From NCBI RefSeq assembly GCF_902498805.1, contig NZ_LR701578.1:62001-126000 (forward strand): a DNA stretch of 64,000 nt, given 5' to 3'. This document shows positions 34,891-43,770 of this stretch, piece by piece. The notes beneath the pieces are model-generated. The model saw only the letters and a list, made by a program, of their open reading frames with translations, made no database searches and was not told the DNA's origin. Position numbers and translations under genes: made by a program. Each line of letters starts with the position of its first letter. Position 1 is the first letter of the stretch. This stretch comes from Imperialibacter sp. EC-SDR9. Lineage in GTDB: Bacteria; Bacteroidota; Bacteroidia; Cytophagales; Cyclobacteriaceae.

Positions 34891-35679
34891 ATGAGCCAGG
34901 AACAACTAAAAGAGAAATGGATGGACTACATGAATGGGTCCATCACTTTGCAAGAGTGGGAAAGCTTTAAGAGCCAGGCCGACCCGGCACAGCTATCGGA
35001 ACTGGAAGGCCTTGAGAAAATCTGGCTGGCCATGGATGAACTCCCTGCCACACCAGAGCCGGAAGCCACGATGGATGAGCGTTTCTACGCTACCCTGAGT
35101 GAGTTCCGTAAAGAGGCAACGGCACCAAGAGGGACTGTGAACTGGGCCAGTATTTTGGAAGTCTTGTCGTGGCGAAGGCTGGCACTTGGCATGCTCATTT
35201 TCGCCGTCGGGGGTGGTTTTGGATACGTGCTGTCACCTTCTGGTGAGTACAAACAAGAAATCAGCTCTCTTTCCAGCGAAATGAAAGACATGAAGGAAAT
35301 GATGATGCTGACATTGCTTGAGAAACCAGCCGTTCAGGACCGGCTAAGGGCTGTGAGCTTATCATCAGAGCTGCCAGAGGCAGACAGCAGGGTTATCGAG
35401 GCACTTGTTCAAACATTGAATAGCGATGAAAATGTGAATGTGCGAATGGTCACCGTAGAGGCTTTGGCGAGGTTCGGGCGATATCCCGAAGTGCGGCAAG
35501 CTTTGGTGAGCTCCATCAGTAGGCAATCGTCGCCCATGGTGCAGATTGCCCTGGCGGAGGCCATGGTAGCGCTCAACGAAAAAGGAGCGGTGGAGGCCCT
35601 CAAAGGGCTTTTAGAGAAAGACGACCTGAATGACATTGTGCGGCAAAAAGTACAACAGAGCATTGAGGTATTGACTTAA
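34891..35679 (+). CDS. Membrane HEAT-repeat protein, probable anti-sigma factor
   Basis: 262 residues. The N-terminal 75 are helical and cytoplasmic (EQLKEKWMDYMNGSITLQEW), in the position of an anti-sigma domain. One membrane segment follows (about 93-111, RLALGMLIFAVGGGFGYVL), then a short coiled stretch and HEAT-like repeats (about 160-262: NSDENVNVRMVTVEALARFG, VQIALAEAMVALNEKGAVEA). Gene order directly after an ECF sigma gene and the topology suggest it holds the sigma factor at the membrane; that role is inferred. Confidence 0.78.
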   Translation: MSQEQLKEKWMDYMNGSITLQEWESFKSQADPAQLSELEGLEKIWLAMDELPATPEPEATMDERFYATLSEFRKEATAPRGTVNWASILEVLSWRRLALGMLIFAVGGGFGYVLSPSGEYKQEISSLSSEMKDMKEMMMLTLLEKPAVQDRLRAVSLSSELPEADSRVIEALVQTLNSDENVNVRMVTVEALARFGRYPEVRQALVSSISRQSSPMVQIALAEAMVALNEKGAVEALKGLLEKDDLNDIVRQKVQQSIEVLT

Positions 35680-35690
35680 ATACTAATCAA

Positions 35691-36557
35691 ATGAAGAATC
35701 TATTGTTAATCATATTCCTGGTTGGCTGCTTCGGCTATGCCCAGGCAACTGAAACAGAAAAAATAAAAATTGAGAAAACGTTGAAGTTTGCAACGCCTTC
35801 GCCGGACAATGTGCTTGAGATCTACAACATCAACGGCTCCCTGCAAATTGAAGGCTACGACGGGCAGGAAATTATGGTAACGGCGGAGCTCACCATTTCA
35901 GCAAAGACACAGACATTGCTCGAAAAAGGGAAGAGTGAAATGAGCCTCGGTATTTTGGAGGATGACTCTGCCCTGGTACTCTACAATAAGGCACCTTTCA
36001 TTCACAACGAAAGAATTGAAGGTCCATGCAACTGCCATTGGAATTGGAGCAAGGACGTCGATTATAAATTCAGCTTCGACTTCAAAGTGAAGGTGCCAAG
36101 AGGCGTGAATCTGCACGTGCGCACGGTGAACGACGGCTTTATTGCCATCGATGGAATGAACAGCAACGTATCGGCGCATCATGTCAATGGTGATGTTACC
36201 CTCACACAAATGGGAGGAAGCGTGGAAGCAAGAACCATTAACGGGGAGCTGCTGGTGCGACATACCAAAGCTCCCGTGGGTGGTAACAGCTATTATTCTC
36301 TCAATGGCGATGTGAACGTGTACTACCCAGGAGAGCCCGATGCCGACATTACCTTCAAAAGCTTCAATGGCTCTTTCTATACTGATATGGAAAGGCTGGA
36401 AGTAATGCCACCCGCATGGACCAAAGAGGTGACTGAGAAAAATGGCAGCACCAGGTACAAGCTAACACAGAAAAACAACATCAAGGTGGGCAAGGGCGGC
36501 AATCTGCTGGCCTTCGAAACCTTCAACGGAGATATTTATGTCAAAAAATCAAAATAA
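35691..36557 (+). CDS. Exported DUF4097 beta-repeat protein, copy 1
   Basis: 288 residues with signal peptide (LLLIIFLVGCFGYAQA) and a right-handed beta-helix-like repeat typical of DUF4097: VLEIYNINGSLQIEGYDGQE, VNLHVRTVNDGFIAIDGMNS, HHVNGDVTLTQMGGSVEART, YSLNGDVNVYYPGEP and LAFETFNGDIYVKK. A short insert has ERIEGPCNCHWNWS. Such proteins are common downstream of ECF sigma/anti-sigma pairs in Bacteroidota, and their role is not known. Eleven bases after the HEAT protein, seven before its paralog. Confidence 0.85.
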   Translation: MKNLLLIIFLVGCFGYAQATETEKIKIEKTLKFATPSPDNVLEIYNINGSLQIEGYDGQEIMVTAELTISAKTQTLLEKGKSEMSLGILEDDSALVLYNKAPFIHNERIEGPCNCHWNWSKDVDYKFSFDFKVKVPRGVNLHVRTVNDGFIAIDGMNSNVSAHHVNGDVTLTQMGGSVEARTINGELLVRHTKAPVGGNSYYSLNGDVNVYYPGEPDADITFKSFNGSFYTDMERLEVMPPAWTKEVTEKNGSTRYKLTQKNNIKVGKGGNLLAFETFNGDIYVKKSK

Positions 36558-36564
36558 TTGGACA

Positions 36565-37386
36565 ATGAAAAAGTTAATCAAATTATCATTTATCGGCCTG
36601 TTAGTGGCGGCCATTTCCCTGCCAGCCAAAGCACAGGAGGGAAACAAAGAAACCATTGCTATTCCACTTTCTTCACCTGGTGAAAAAGGTAAGCTTGAGG
36701 TAGGCCTGGTCAACGGGTCCATCAATGTGGCCGCCTACGACGGCAAGGACGTGATCATTGAGGCAGTATCCGGTGGTGGTAAAAACGACGACCGGGGCGT
36801 GGTAACACCCACTGGCATGAAACGCATCAGCAGCAACCCCATGGAGCTGGAGGCAACCGAGAAAGGCAACACAGTAAAAGTTTCCACCAACTCCTGGGCA
36901 GTTACGATGACTTTAAACATCAAAGTGCCGAAAAACTTCGACCTCAAACTGTCAACAGTGAACGACGGCGACATCGACGTGAAAGGGGTTACCGGCGCCC
37001 ACGAGATCAGCAATGTGAATGGTGAAATCACTATGACGCAGGTGGGTGGGTCAACTGTGCTCAATACCGTGAATGGTGACATCAAAGTGACGCTTGAAAG
37101 TGTAAACCCAGAAGCCCAAATGGCTTTTACCACCTTAAACGGCGACGTGGATGTGACATTCCCAGCAGCCGTGAAGGCGACGGCCAAAATGCGCTCCGAC
37201 AGGGGTGACATCTTCAGCGACTTCGACATGGTGATTGAGAAGTCGGCACCAAAGGTGGACAAGTCTTCGTCCAATGGGGTATATAAAGTATCTATCGAAG
37301 ACTGGGTATTTGGCAAAATCAATGGCGGCGGAAAGGAATACCTTTTCAAGACCATGCAGGGTGACGTGTATATCAGGAAGAAGTAG
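36565..37386 (+). CDS. Exported DUF4097 beta-repeat protein, copy 2
   Basis: About 273 residues from the ATG at 36565, which gives a clean signal peptide (MKKLIKLSFIGLLVAAISLP, cut after AKAQ); an earlier ATG would overlap copy 1. The repeat motif is VGLVNGSINVAAYDGKDVII, LSTVNDGDIDVKGVTGAHEI, NVNGEITMTQVGGSTVLNTV, TTLNGDVDVTFP and FKTMQGDVYIRKK. It clearly resembles copy 1 (shared TVNDG, VNG, GGS and GDVY blocks), so the pair arose by duplication. Last gene of the sigma operon; a terminator follows. Confidence 0.85.
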   Translation: MKKLIKLSFIGLLVAAISLPAKAQEGNKETIAIPLSSPGEKGKLEVGLVNGSINVAAYDGKDVIIEAVSGGGKNDDRGVVTPTGMKRISSNPMELEATEKGNTVKVSTNSWAVTMTLNIKVPKNFDLKLSTVNDGDIDVKGVTGAHEISNVNGEITMTQVGGSTVLNTVNGDIKVTLESVNPEAQMAFTTLNGDVDVTFPAAVKATAKMRSDRGDIFSDFDMVIEKSAPKVDKSSSNGVYKVSIEDWVFGKINGGGKEYLFKTMQGDVYIRKK

Positions 37387-37405
37387 TAGAGATAAAAGCG
37401 GGACG

Positions 37406-37439
37406 AAAGCCCGGCGCCAACATGGTGCCGGGCTTTTTT
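37406..37439 (+). terminator. Terminator between the DUF4097 and AraC genes
   Basis: AAAGCCCGGCGCC pairs with GGTGCCGGGCTTT (one G-T pair) around AACAT, followed by six T in all. It is 20 bases after the DUF4097 stop; the A-run on the other arm gives weak function for the convergent AraC gene too. Confidence 0.88.
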
Positions 37440-37452
37440 GTAAAAACTGGCG

Positions 37453-38328
37453 TTATCCCTCCGCCAGGTATTTCTTTTTATACTCAAAAGGCGTCATGCC
37501 AGTCACCTTTTTGAAATGCCGGTAAAAATTGGAGACGTTGTTGAAGCCGCACTCAAAGCAGATCACCTCTGTGGGCAGCTTGTCCTCAATAATCGCCCGG
37601 CAAACGTTGGAGATCCGTATTTCTGTCAGGAAGTCAGAAAAAGTTTTCTTAGTCATCGTTTTGAAATACCTGCAAAAGGAGGTGGTGCTCAGGTTGGCCA
37701 GCGATGCCACCTCCTCCAGGGTGATTTTCTCCTTGTAGTGTGCCAGCACGTAAGAGTAAATTTTTTCCAGCCGCACCATTTCTGACTCGCTGGACAGGTG
37801 GCTGAAGGCGTAGGCTGGTGCGATGGTCTCGAATTCGTCAGTTTCTGACAGCACTTTGAGAATGGATAGCAGGTAGATCACCCTGTCGAGGCTTTCGGCA
37901 TGAGCGGCATCGTCCAATAGTTCAATCAGTCTTGCCTTGCTTTCCCCGTGAATCTTGAGCCCCTTCTTCGCTTTCTCAAAAAGCCTCGGAATAAGGTAGG
38001 CTTCCGGCAACGAAAGGAAGTCCTTTCCGAAGCAAGTTGGATGGAAATGCAGCACATAGGCCTCCACCTGCACATTTTCATCCCCTGCGAAATACGCTTC
38101 TTTGCAGCGCCAGGTGTGGGGCAGGTTTTGTCCTAAAAAGACCATGTCACCACTACCAAAGTTGGTCACATTGTCGCCAATGTATTGTGTTCCTTCTCCC
38201 CTCACGATATAGTGCAGTTCGAGCTCGGGATGGTAGTGCCACAAGGTACCAAAGTTGGGCCGGCTATCGTGTCTGATGCTAAAGGAGTCCTCAGCACCGA
38301 TGGGTACTTTGTGAAAATGAGGTTTCAT
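37453..38328 (-). CDS. AraC family transcriptional regulator
   Basis: 291 residues from the ATG at 38328; a longer reading to 38394 adds an unlikely hydrophobic lead. The N-terminal half is a cupin-type ligand domain (LWHYHPELELHYIVRGEGTQ, DMVFLGQNLPHTW), the C-terminal 100 residues a double helix-turn-helix (TLEEVASLANLSTTSFCRYF and FECGFNNVSNFYRHFKKVTG, ending TPFEYKK). AraC proteins of this kind sense sugars or related acids. It is divergent from the sialidase-fold/aldolase/symporter operon, the obvious target. Confidence 0.9.
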   Translation of the reverse strand: MKPHFHKVPIGAEDSFSIRHDSRPNFGTLWHYHPELELHYIVRGEGTQYIGDNVTNFGSGDMVFLGQNLPHTWRCKEAYFAGDENVQVEAYVLHFHPTCFGKDFLSLPEAYLIPRLFEKAKKGLKIHGESKARLIELLDDAAHAESLDRVIYLLSILKVLSETDEFETIAPAYAFSHLSSESEMVRLEKIYSYVLAHYKEKITLEEVASLANLSTTSFCRYFKTMTKKTFSDFLTEIRISNVCRAIIEDKLPTEVICFECGFNNVSNFYRHFKKVTGMTPFEYKKKYLAEG

Positions 38329-38533
38329 AAATACTATGCTGCTCGTTGCTTGCCAAACGATGGCGGCTAGCCTATTTAAGTATAAAGTTGTCACTTTTTA
38401 TCAGATTTAAAACAGCAACATGTTAAAATCATACAATTTATTGGTAAAAGCAGACAGTGGTTGATCGATTTAAAGACTGATCTTCGTAAGCGTACACTTT
38501 CCTTTTGTAAAAGGCGACTAGCAACACTGAAAG

Positions 38534-39709
38534 ATGCACCGAATTAGTACAGTAATTCTCTTTGTTCTCATATGTAGTTTGGTGACAGCCCAGGCACCTG
38601 ATGTATCGAAGGTGCCTGGCGTTGTTGTCGCTCATAGTCCCGCCTCATCGGGAAAATACATCGGCTCCCCGAGCCTGGCAGTGCTGCCAAATGGTGACTA
38701 CCTTGCCTCTCACGACTTTTTTGGCCCCAGCTCCAACGAGCATGTGAAAGCCGACTCCAGGATTTACCGGTCAACGAACAGAGGGAAATCGTGGAAATTT
38801 GTGACCGAAATTCACGGTGCCTTTTGGTCGAAGCTTTTTGTGAGCGAGGGCAAGTTGTATTTCATCGGCACCGACAGGCACCACGGCCACACCATCATCA
38901 GAACATCGGCCGACAACGGCACCACATGGACTGAACCGGTCGACAACAAAACCGGACTGCTGCTGGAAGGCGAATACCACAATGCCCCCGTTCCCGTGAT
39001 TGAACACAATAGACGGCTGTGGAAAGGCATGGAAAGCGCCATGGGCCCGATCAAACAATGGGGCAAGCGTTACGGGGCCTTTATGATGTCGATTCCTGTG
39101 GGACAAGACCCACTGGTAGCCGACAACTGGACGTTTAGCAATACTCTCTACTACGACTCTACCTACCTCGAAGGCAACTTTGGAGGCTGGCTGGAAGGCA
39201 ATGCCGTTGTGTCGCCCGAAGGAAAAATATTGGATATTTTACGGGTCGACGACCGCTCTACGCTGGAAGAAAAAGCTGCTTTTATTTCTATTAGCGACGA
39301 CGGAAAAGTGGCAACATTTGACGAAGCAACCGGCTTTGTTCCCTTTCCCGGAGGGAGTAAAAAGTTCGCCATTCGGTTTGACCCAGAAAGTCAATTATAC
39401 TGGACAATTGCTAATGATGTGCCCGCTGAAGTAAAAGCTGCCAACCAGGGAAAGAACCCGGCCAGCCTGAGAAATACCCAGGCACTCTTCAGTTCCGAAA
39501 ATCTGCACGACTGGACATTGAGGAAAGTCCTCCTTCAACATGAAGACCCGGTGAACCATGGTTTCCAGTATGTCGACTGGCAGTTTGACGGTAAAGACAT
39601 CATCTTCCTGTCGAGAACAGCCTACGATGATGGGCAGGGAGGGGCTCACAGAAGCCACGACGCCAACTTTCTAACCTTTCACAGGATCAAGAAATTCAGG
39701 AAGAAGTAA
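38534..39709 (+). CDS. Exported sialidase-fold (BNR repeat) protein
   Basis: 391 residues: signal peptide (cut after VTAQ), then a beta-propeller with Asp-box repeats STNRGKSW and SADNGTTW and an opening Arg/Asp-rich strand set (SPSLAVLPNGDYLASHDFFG). Exo-sialidases and other glycosidases of this fold cut terminal sugar acids from glycans, but the Asp-box fold alone does not prove sialidase activity, and the full Arg triad could not be checked by eye. First gene of a four-gene operon (11-base gap to the DUF3748 gene). Confidence 0.8.
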   Translation: MHRISTVILFVLICSLVTAQAPDVSKVPGVVVAHSPASSGKYIGSPSLAVLPNGDYLASHDFFGPSSNEHVKADSRIYRSTNRGKSWKFVTEIHGAFWSKLFVSEGKLYFIGTDRHHGHTIIRTSADNGTTWTEPVDNKTGLLLEGEYHNAPVPVIEHNRRLWKGMESAMGPIKQWGKRYGAFMMSIPVGQDPLVADNWTFSNTLYYDSTYLEGNFGGWLEGNAVVSPEGKILDILRVDDRSTLEEKAAFISISDDGKVATFDEATGFVPFPGGSKKFAIRFDPESQLYWTIANDVPAEVKAANQGKNPASLRNTQALFSSENLHDWTLRKVLLQHEDPVNHGFQYVDWQFDGKDIIFLSRTAYDDGQGGAHRSHDANFLTFHRIKKFRKK

Positions 39710-39720
39710 GCCTTGCAAAA

Positions 39721-41118
39721 ATGACAGCCATGATACGCAGCCGGTTATATTTTCTGGGAGTAGCTTTAACGCTGGCCGCCTGCGGATCGCCCAGGACACC
39801 TGAAATCAATATGAACCTGAAAGAATATCAACTTACTTCCGACGCCAAAGGCCATTATCTAAATCAAAGACAAGCCTTTTCGCCAGACGACCAATGGCTG
39901 GTGTACGATAACAGAAACGACGGTTCCCTAATTGGGCTGAACTCCTCTGTTGAAATGGTCAATATTGCCCATGGAGAAGTGAAGCAAGTCTATAGTGCCC
40001 CGAACGCTAATGCGTTCGGCCCCGGAGTAGGTGCTGTTGCTTTCAGTCCGAAGCGAAATGAAGTCCTTTTCATCCATGGTCTAAGCAACCACGACGCCAC
40101 AAGGCCTTACGACTTTACCCGGCGCACCGGCCTGGCTGTTGACCTCGGCAAGAACAACCAGCTTGTCAGAAAGGACGCCCGTGACGTAGTTCCGCCCTTC
40201 ACTCCGGGGGCGCTGAGAGGCGGTACGCACGCTCACTCTTACAGTGGCGACGGCCGATGGGTCAGCTTTACGTATAACGACGACGTCATCGCAGAGCTGT
40301 CCAAAACGGATTCCTCAAAAAAAGACCTGAGAAATATCGGTGTCATGATCGACAAGGGGCCGGTGGCAGTAGAAAGTGAAACAGCCGAAAGCTTTGGTGG
40401 TACCATGTTTTCAGTGATCGTCAGCGAAACCACCGAAAGTCCCCGGCCAGGCAGCGACGAAATAGAAAAAGCCTATGAAGAAGGCTGGATCGGAACAAAT
40501 GGCTATGTGAAAGCGGACGGTAGCCATGTCAGCAAGGCGCTGGCTTTTTTGGGTGACACAAGGGCTGCCAATGGCAAGCTCGTGGCAGAAGTATTCATTG
40601 TAGACCTGGACACCAACCTGGCAATGGCTGATCGTGAAAGGCCTTTGGAAGGTACCACCACACAACGTCCTTTTCCCCCGGCAGGTGTCAGGCAAAGAAG
40701 GGTCACTTACACCACCGACCGGAAAAATCCAGGCGTACAAGGCCCCCGTCAATGGCTGCGCTGCCTGCCCGATGGCTCACTGATTTTCTTCCCTATGAAA
40801 GATGACAACGGCTTCGTGCAAGTTCATGCTGTTTCACCAAACGGCGGAGAAATAAGGCAAATCACGCACAATGGCTTTTCCCTTGACACCTCGTTCAGCA
40901 TAAGTGCAGATGGAAAATATTTAGCGTACGGCTACAACCAGGACGTGTACCTCACCAATATTCAAACAGGCGAAACATCGAAGGTATCACCTGACAGGAG
41001 CTACGACAGCACTGATCTCGAAAACATCAACTGGTCAAACGAAGGGCATGTGCTGGCTTACAACCGAAAGGTGGTAACCGCTGGCGGCACCTGGTACCAG
41101 GTATTCATTTTGAAATAA
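39721..41118 (+). CDS. DUF3748 (YidR-like) beta-propeller lipoprotein
   Basis: 465 residues; lipobox LTLAACGSPR. The body matches the DUF3748/YidR family: YLNQRQAFSPDDQWLVYDNR, VLFIHGLSNHDATRPYDFTR, PFTPGALRGGTHAHSYSGDG, WVSFTYNDDVI, with propeller blades SISADGKYLAYGYNQDVYLT. The family's function is not established. A second in-frame ATG at 39730 is an alternative start. It lies in the putative sugar-acid operon between the sialidase-fold gene and the aldolase. Confidence 0.82.
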   Translation: MTAMIRSRLYFLGVALTLAACGSPRTPEINMNLKEYQLTSDAKGHYLNQRQAFSPDDQWLVYDNRNDGSLIGLNSSVEMVNIAHGEVKQVYSAPNANAFGPGVGAVAFSPKRNEVLFIHGLSNHDATRPYDFTRRTGLAVDLGKNNQLVRKDARDVVPPFTPGALRGGTHAHSYSGDGRWVSFTYNDDVIAELSKTDSSKKDLRNIGVMIDKGPVAVESETAESFGGTMFSVIVSETTESPRPGSDEIEKAYEEGWIGTNGYVKADGSHVSKALAFLGDTRAANGKLVAEVFIVDLDTNLAMADRERPLEGTTTQRPFPPAGVRQRRVTYTTDRKNPGVQGPRQWLRCLPDGSLIFFPMKDDNGFVQVHAVSPNGGEIRQITHNGFSLDTSFSISADGKYLAYGYNQDVYLTNIQTGETSKVSPDRSYDSTDLENINWSNEGHVLAYNRKVVTAGGTWYQVFILK

Positions 41119-41136
41119 CTTTTTGATAGCAACTAT

Positions 41137-42081
41137 ATGACTGGGAACAAAAAATTGAAACAACCCCTCACTGGCATCATTCCACCCATGGTGACGCCTT
41201 TGCTCGAAGACATGAGCCTCGACCTGACAGGCCTCAACAAAGTGGTGGAGCATTTGATAGCAGGGGGAGTCAGCGGGTTGTTCATACTGGGCTCCACCGG
41301 TGAATCGACAAGCCTTAGCTATGCGGTACGGCATCAGCTGATCAAAGAAACTTGCCGGGCAGCGGCGGGTAGAGTGCCTGTGCTGGTGGGCATTACAGAC
41401 ACCTCGCTGACCGAGAGCCTCAGTCTGGCGGAAGCAGCACATGCGGCCGGGGCGTCGGCAGTAGTAGCCGCACCACCTTATTATTTCAACCTGAACCAAA
41501 AGGAGCTCTTCAATTACTACCAAAAGCTGGCCGAAAGCCTTACACTGCCCCTGTTCCTCTACAATATGCCAGGGCTGTGCAAAGTGCACATTGAGGTAGG
41601 CACGGCCGTACGCCTTTCCGAGCACCCCAATATCATCGGACTCAAAGACAGCTCTGCCAACTCGGTTTACTTTCAGTCCTTGTATCAGTCGCTGCGAACA
41701 AAACCTGACTTCACCTTGCTGGTCGGGCCGGAGGAAGCCATGGCCGAGTCGGTGTTGATGGGGGGCCGCGGAGGCGTGAGCGGAGGAGCAAATATGTTTC
41801 CAAAGCTGTTTGTGAAGCTGTACGAGGCTGCCGCACAAAAAGACTTTGCCACGGTGGCCAGTCTACAGGCCATAGTGATGGAGATCAGCAACAGCCTTTA
41901 TGGTGTGGGCATGTATAGCTCCAGCTACCTGAAGAGCATCAAAACCGCCTTATCCCTGATGAACATTTGCCATAGCCACATGGCTCCGCCACTGGCTGCC
42001 TTCGATGCCGCTGAAACAAAACATGTGACGCCTATCATTGAACAGTTTAAATTGACGCTTAAGAAAAGAGACTTACTTTAA
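41137..42081 (+). CDS. DapA/NanA-family aldolase (dihydrodipicolinate synthase family)
   Basis: 314 residues, cytoplasmic TIM barrel. GSTGESTSL holds the carboxylate-binding GxTGE motif, LYNMPG the Tyr, and GLKDSSAN the Schiff-base Lys. The family contains lysine-pathway DapA, N-acetylneuraminate lyase and several keto-sugar-acid aldolases that release pyruvate. Location with a sialidase-fold protein, an SSS transporter and an AraC regulator favours a catabolic lyase, such as a sialic-acid or other keto-acid lyase, over lysine synthesis. The true substrate is not determined. Confidence 0.87.
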   Translation: MTGNKKLKQPLTGIIPPMVTPLLEDMSLDLTGLNKVVEHLIAGGVSGLFILGSTGESTSLSYAVRHQLIKETCRAAAGRVPVLVGITDTSLTESLSLAEAAHAAGASAVVAAPPYYFNLNQKELFNYYQKLAESLTLPLFLYNMPGLCKVHIEVGTAVRLSEHPNIIGLKDSSANSVYFQSLYQSLRTKPDFTLLVGPEEAMAESVLMGGRGGVSGGANMFPKLFVKLYEAAAQKDFATVASLQAIVMEISNSLYGVGMYSSSYLKSIKTALSLMNICHSHMAPPLAAFDAAETKHVTPIIEQFKLTLKKRDLL

Positions 42082-42113
42082 CCATACCAACGCTCAACTA
42101 ACACCTACCTACC

Positions 42114-43595
42114 ATGGACTTGCCAATTATTGACCTGGCCATCTTCTTCGTTTACATGCTGCTGATCATCGGCTTCGGCATCTCGTTTTCGTTTCGGAAA
42201 CGAACCGCCGAAGACTACACCCTGGGTGGCGGCAGATTACCGGCCTGGGCGATTGGCATGTCCATCTTTGCCACGTTTGTCAGCAGCATCAGCTTTTTAG
42301 CCTTGCCCGGCAACGCCTACATGGGCAACTGGAACGGTTTTGTCTTCAGCCTTTCCATCCCTTTGGCAGCCATTGTCGCTGTGAAGTACTTCGTGCCGCT
42401 TTACCGCAAGCTAAAAAGCGAGTCGGCGTACTACTACCTGGAGCAGCGCTTTGGCCCCTGGGCTGGCACCTACGCCTCCATTTGTTACCTCCTCACACAG
42501 CTGGCCCGCATGGGTGCCATCATGTACCTGCTGGCCCTGCCCATGAATGCCCTGCTTGGGTGGAGCATTCCACTGATCATTGTGGTGACAGGCATCAGCG
42601 TGATTGTCTATGCTACCCTCGGTGGCTTTGAGGCGGTCGTTTGGACGGACGCCATCCAGGGCATCATCCTGATTGGCGGTGCGTTGGCCAGCCTGCTCGT
42701 CATCATGTTTTCTATGCCGGATGGACCGGGACAGGTGTTCACCATTGCCTCCGAAGCCAACAAGTTTAGCCTGGGCAGCTTCGACTTCGATTTTACGACG
42801 TCCACCTTCTGGCTGCTGCTGATTTATGGGCTGTTCATCAACCTGCAAAACTTCGGCATCGACCAGAACTACGTGCAGCGCTACCTCAGTGCCCGCACCC
42901 AAAGAGAAGCGGAGAAATCGACCTGGCTGGGCAGCCTCCTGTACGTACCAGTGTCCCTGCTTTTCTTTTTTATCGGCACGGCCCTGTTCGCCTACTACCA
43001 GGCTCAGCCCGACCTGCTACCCACCGAACTGCAAGGTGCAGGTGATAAAATATTTCCCTACTTCATCGTCACGGGCTTGCCTGCCGGCGTCACCGGACTG
43101 CTCATCGCCTCCATTTTTGCAGCGGGCATGAGTACGGTTTCCACCAGCATTAACAGCTCCGGCACGGTCATCCTGTCCGACTTCTATAAGAAGTTCTTCA
43201 ACAGAACACCTTCCCAAAAAGAGTCGATGCGGGTGTTGCTCACTGCCTCCTTTGCGATGGGCGGCACCAGCATTTTTGTGGCCCTGGCCCTCAATGGCGT
43301 GACCAGTGCGCTTGATGCGTGGTGGGCGCTGTCATCCGTCTTCAGCGGAGGTGTCCTCGGACTCTTCCTTTTGGGCGTGATCTCCAAAAGAGCCAAAAGT
43401 GTGCATGCGGCTATTGGTGTGGTAGTAGGTGTGCTCGTGATTATGTGGTTGAGCCTGTCCCCTGTATTCTTCACCTCCGACGGCTGGCTGGCCTTCAAAA
43501 GCCCCTTTCATGCCAACCTGACCATCATTTTGAGTACGACGGCAATATTTTGCGTGGGGTTTGGGTTGACAGCTCTTGTGAAGAAAGAACGTTAA
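42114..43595 (+). CDS. Sodium:solute symporter (SSS family)
   Basis: 493 residues with about 13 membrane segments, starting LPIIDLAIFFVYMLLIIGFG. Family signatures: RKRTAEDYTLGGGRLPAWAI, ATFVSSISFLALPGNAYMGN, YYLEQRFGPW and ASIFAAGMSTVSTSINSSGT. SSS transporters take up sugars, sugar acids or amino acids with Na+; in sugar-acid operons the cargo is often sialic acid or a uronate. It is the last gene of the operon 38534-43595 and is followed by a hairpin. Confidence 0.92.
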   Translation: MDLPIIDLAIFFVYMLLIIGFGISFSFRKRTAEDYTLGGGRLPAWAIGMSIFATFVSSISFLALPGNAYMGNWNGFVFSLSIPLAAIVAVKYFVPLYRKLKSESAYYYLEQRFGPWAGTYASICYLLTQLARMGAIMYLLALPMNALLGWSIPLIIVVTGISVIVYATLGGFEAVVWTDAIQGIILIGGALASLLVIMFSMPDGPGQVFTIASEANKFSLGSFDFDFTTSTFWLLLIYGLFINLQNFGIDQNYVQRYLSARTQREAEKSTWLGSLLYVPVSLLFFFIGTALFAYYQAQPDLLPTELQGAGDKIFPYFIVTGLPAGVTGLLIASIFAAGMSTVSTSINSSGTVILSDFYKKFFNRTPSQKESMRVLLTASFAMGGTSIFVALALNGVTSALDAWWALSSVFSGGVLGLFLLGVISKRAKSVHAAIGVVVGVLVIMWLSLSPVFFTSDGWLAFKSPFHANLTIILSTTAIFCVGFGLTALVKKER

Positions 43596-43603
43596 CAATC
43601 AGT

Positions 43604-43634
43604 CCAGAAAATAGCACATCCGGACATTTTCTGG
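43604..43634 (+). terminator. Inverted repeat after the symporter operon, probable terminator
   Basis: CCAGAAAAT and ATTTTCTGG are a perfect 9-bp inverted repeat around a 13-base loop, 8 bases after the symporter stop. The sequence after it is AT-rich but has no long T-run. Confidence 0.45.
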
Positions 43635-43770
43635 TTAAATTTACTTGATGGCACATATACCAGCAGCAACCGACTCGGAAGCAAGTAGCAACCTAACCAG
43701 GTTTGCCAAGCTGAATTTTGTCGCCAAAACAGTCTATCAGTCTAATCCAGAGAACCCCCCTAAAGCGTTT

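Noticed and set aside
41035-41838. 267-codon open frame on the minus strand
   Set aside because: Antisense to the DUF3748 and aldolase genes, no domain pattern.
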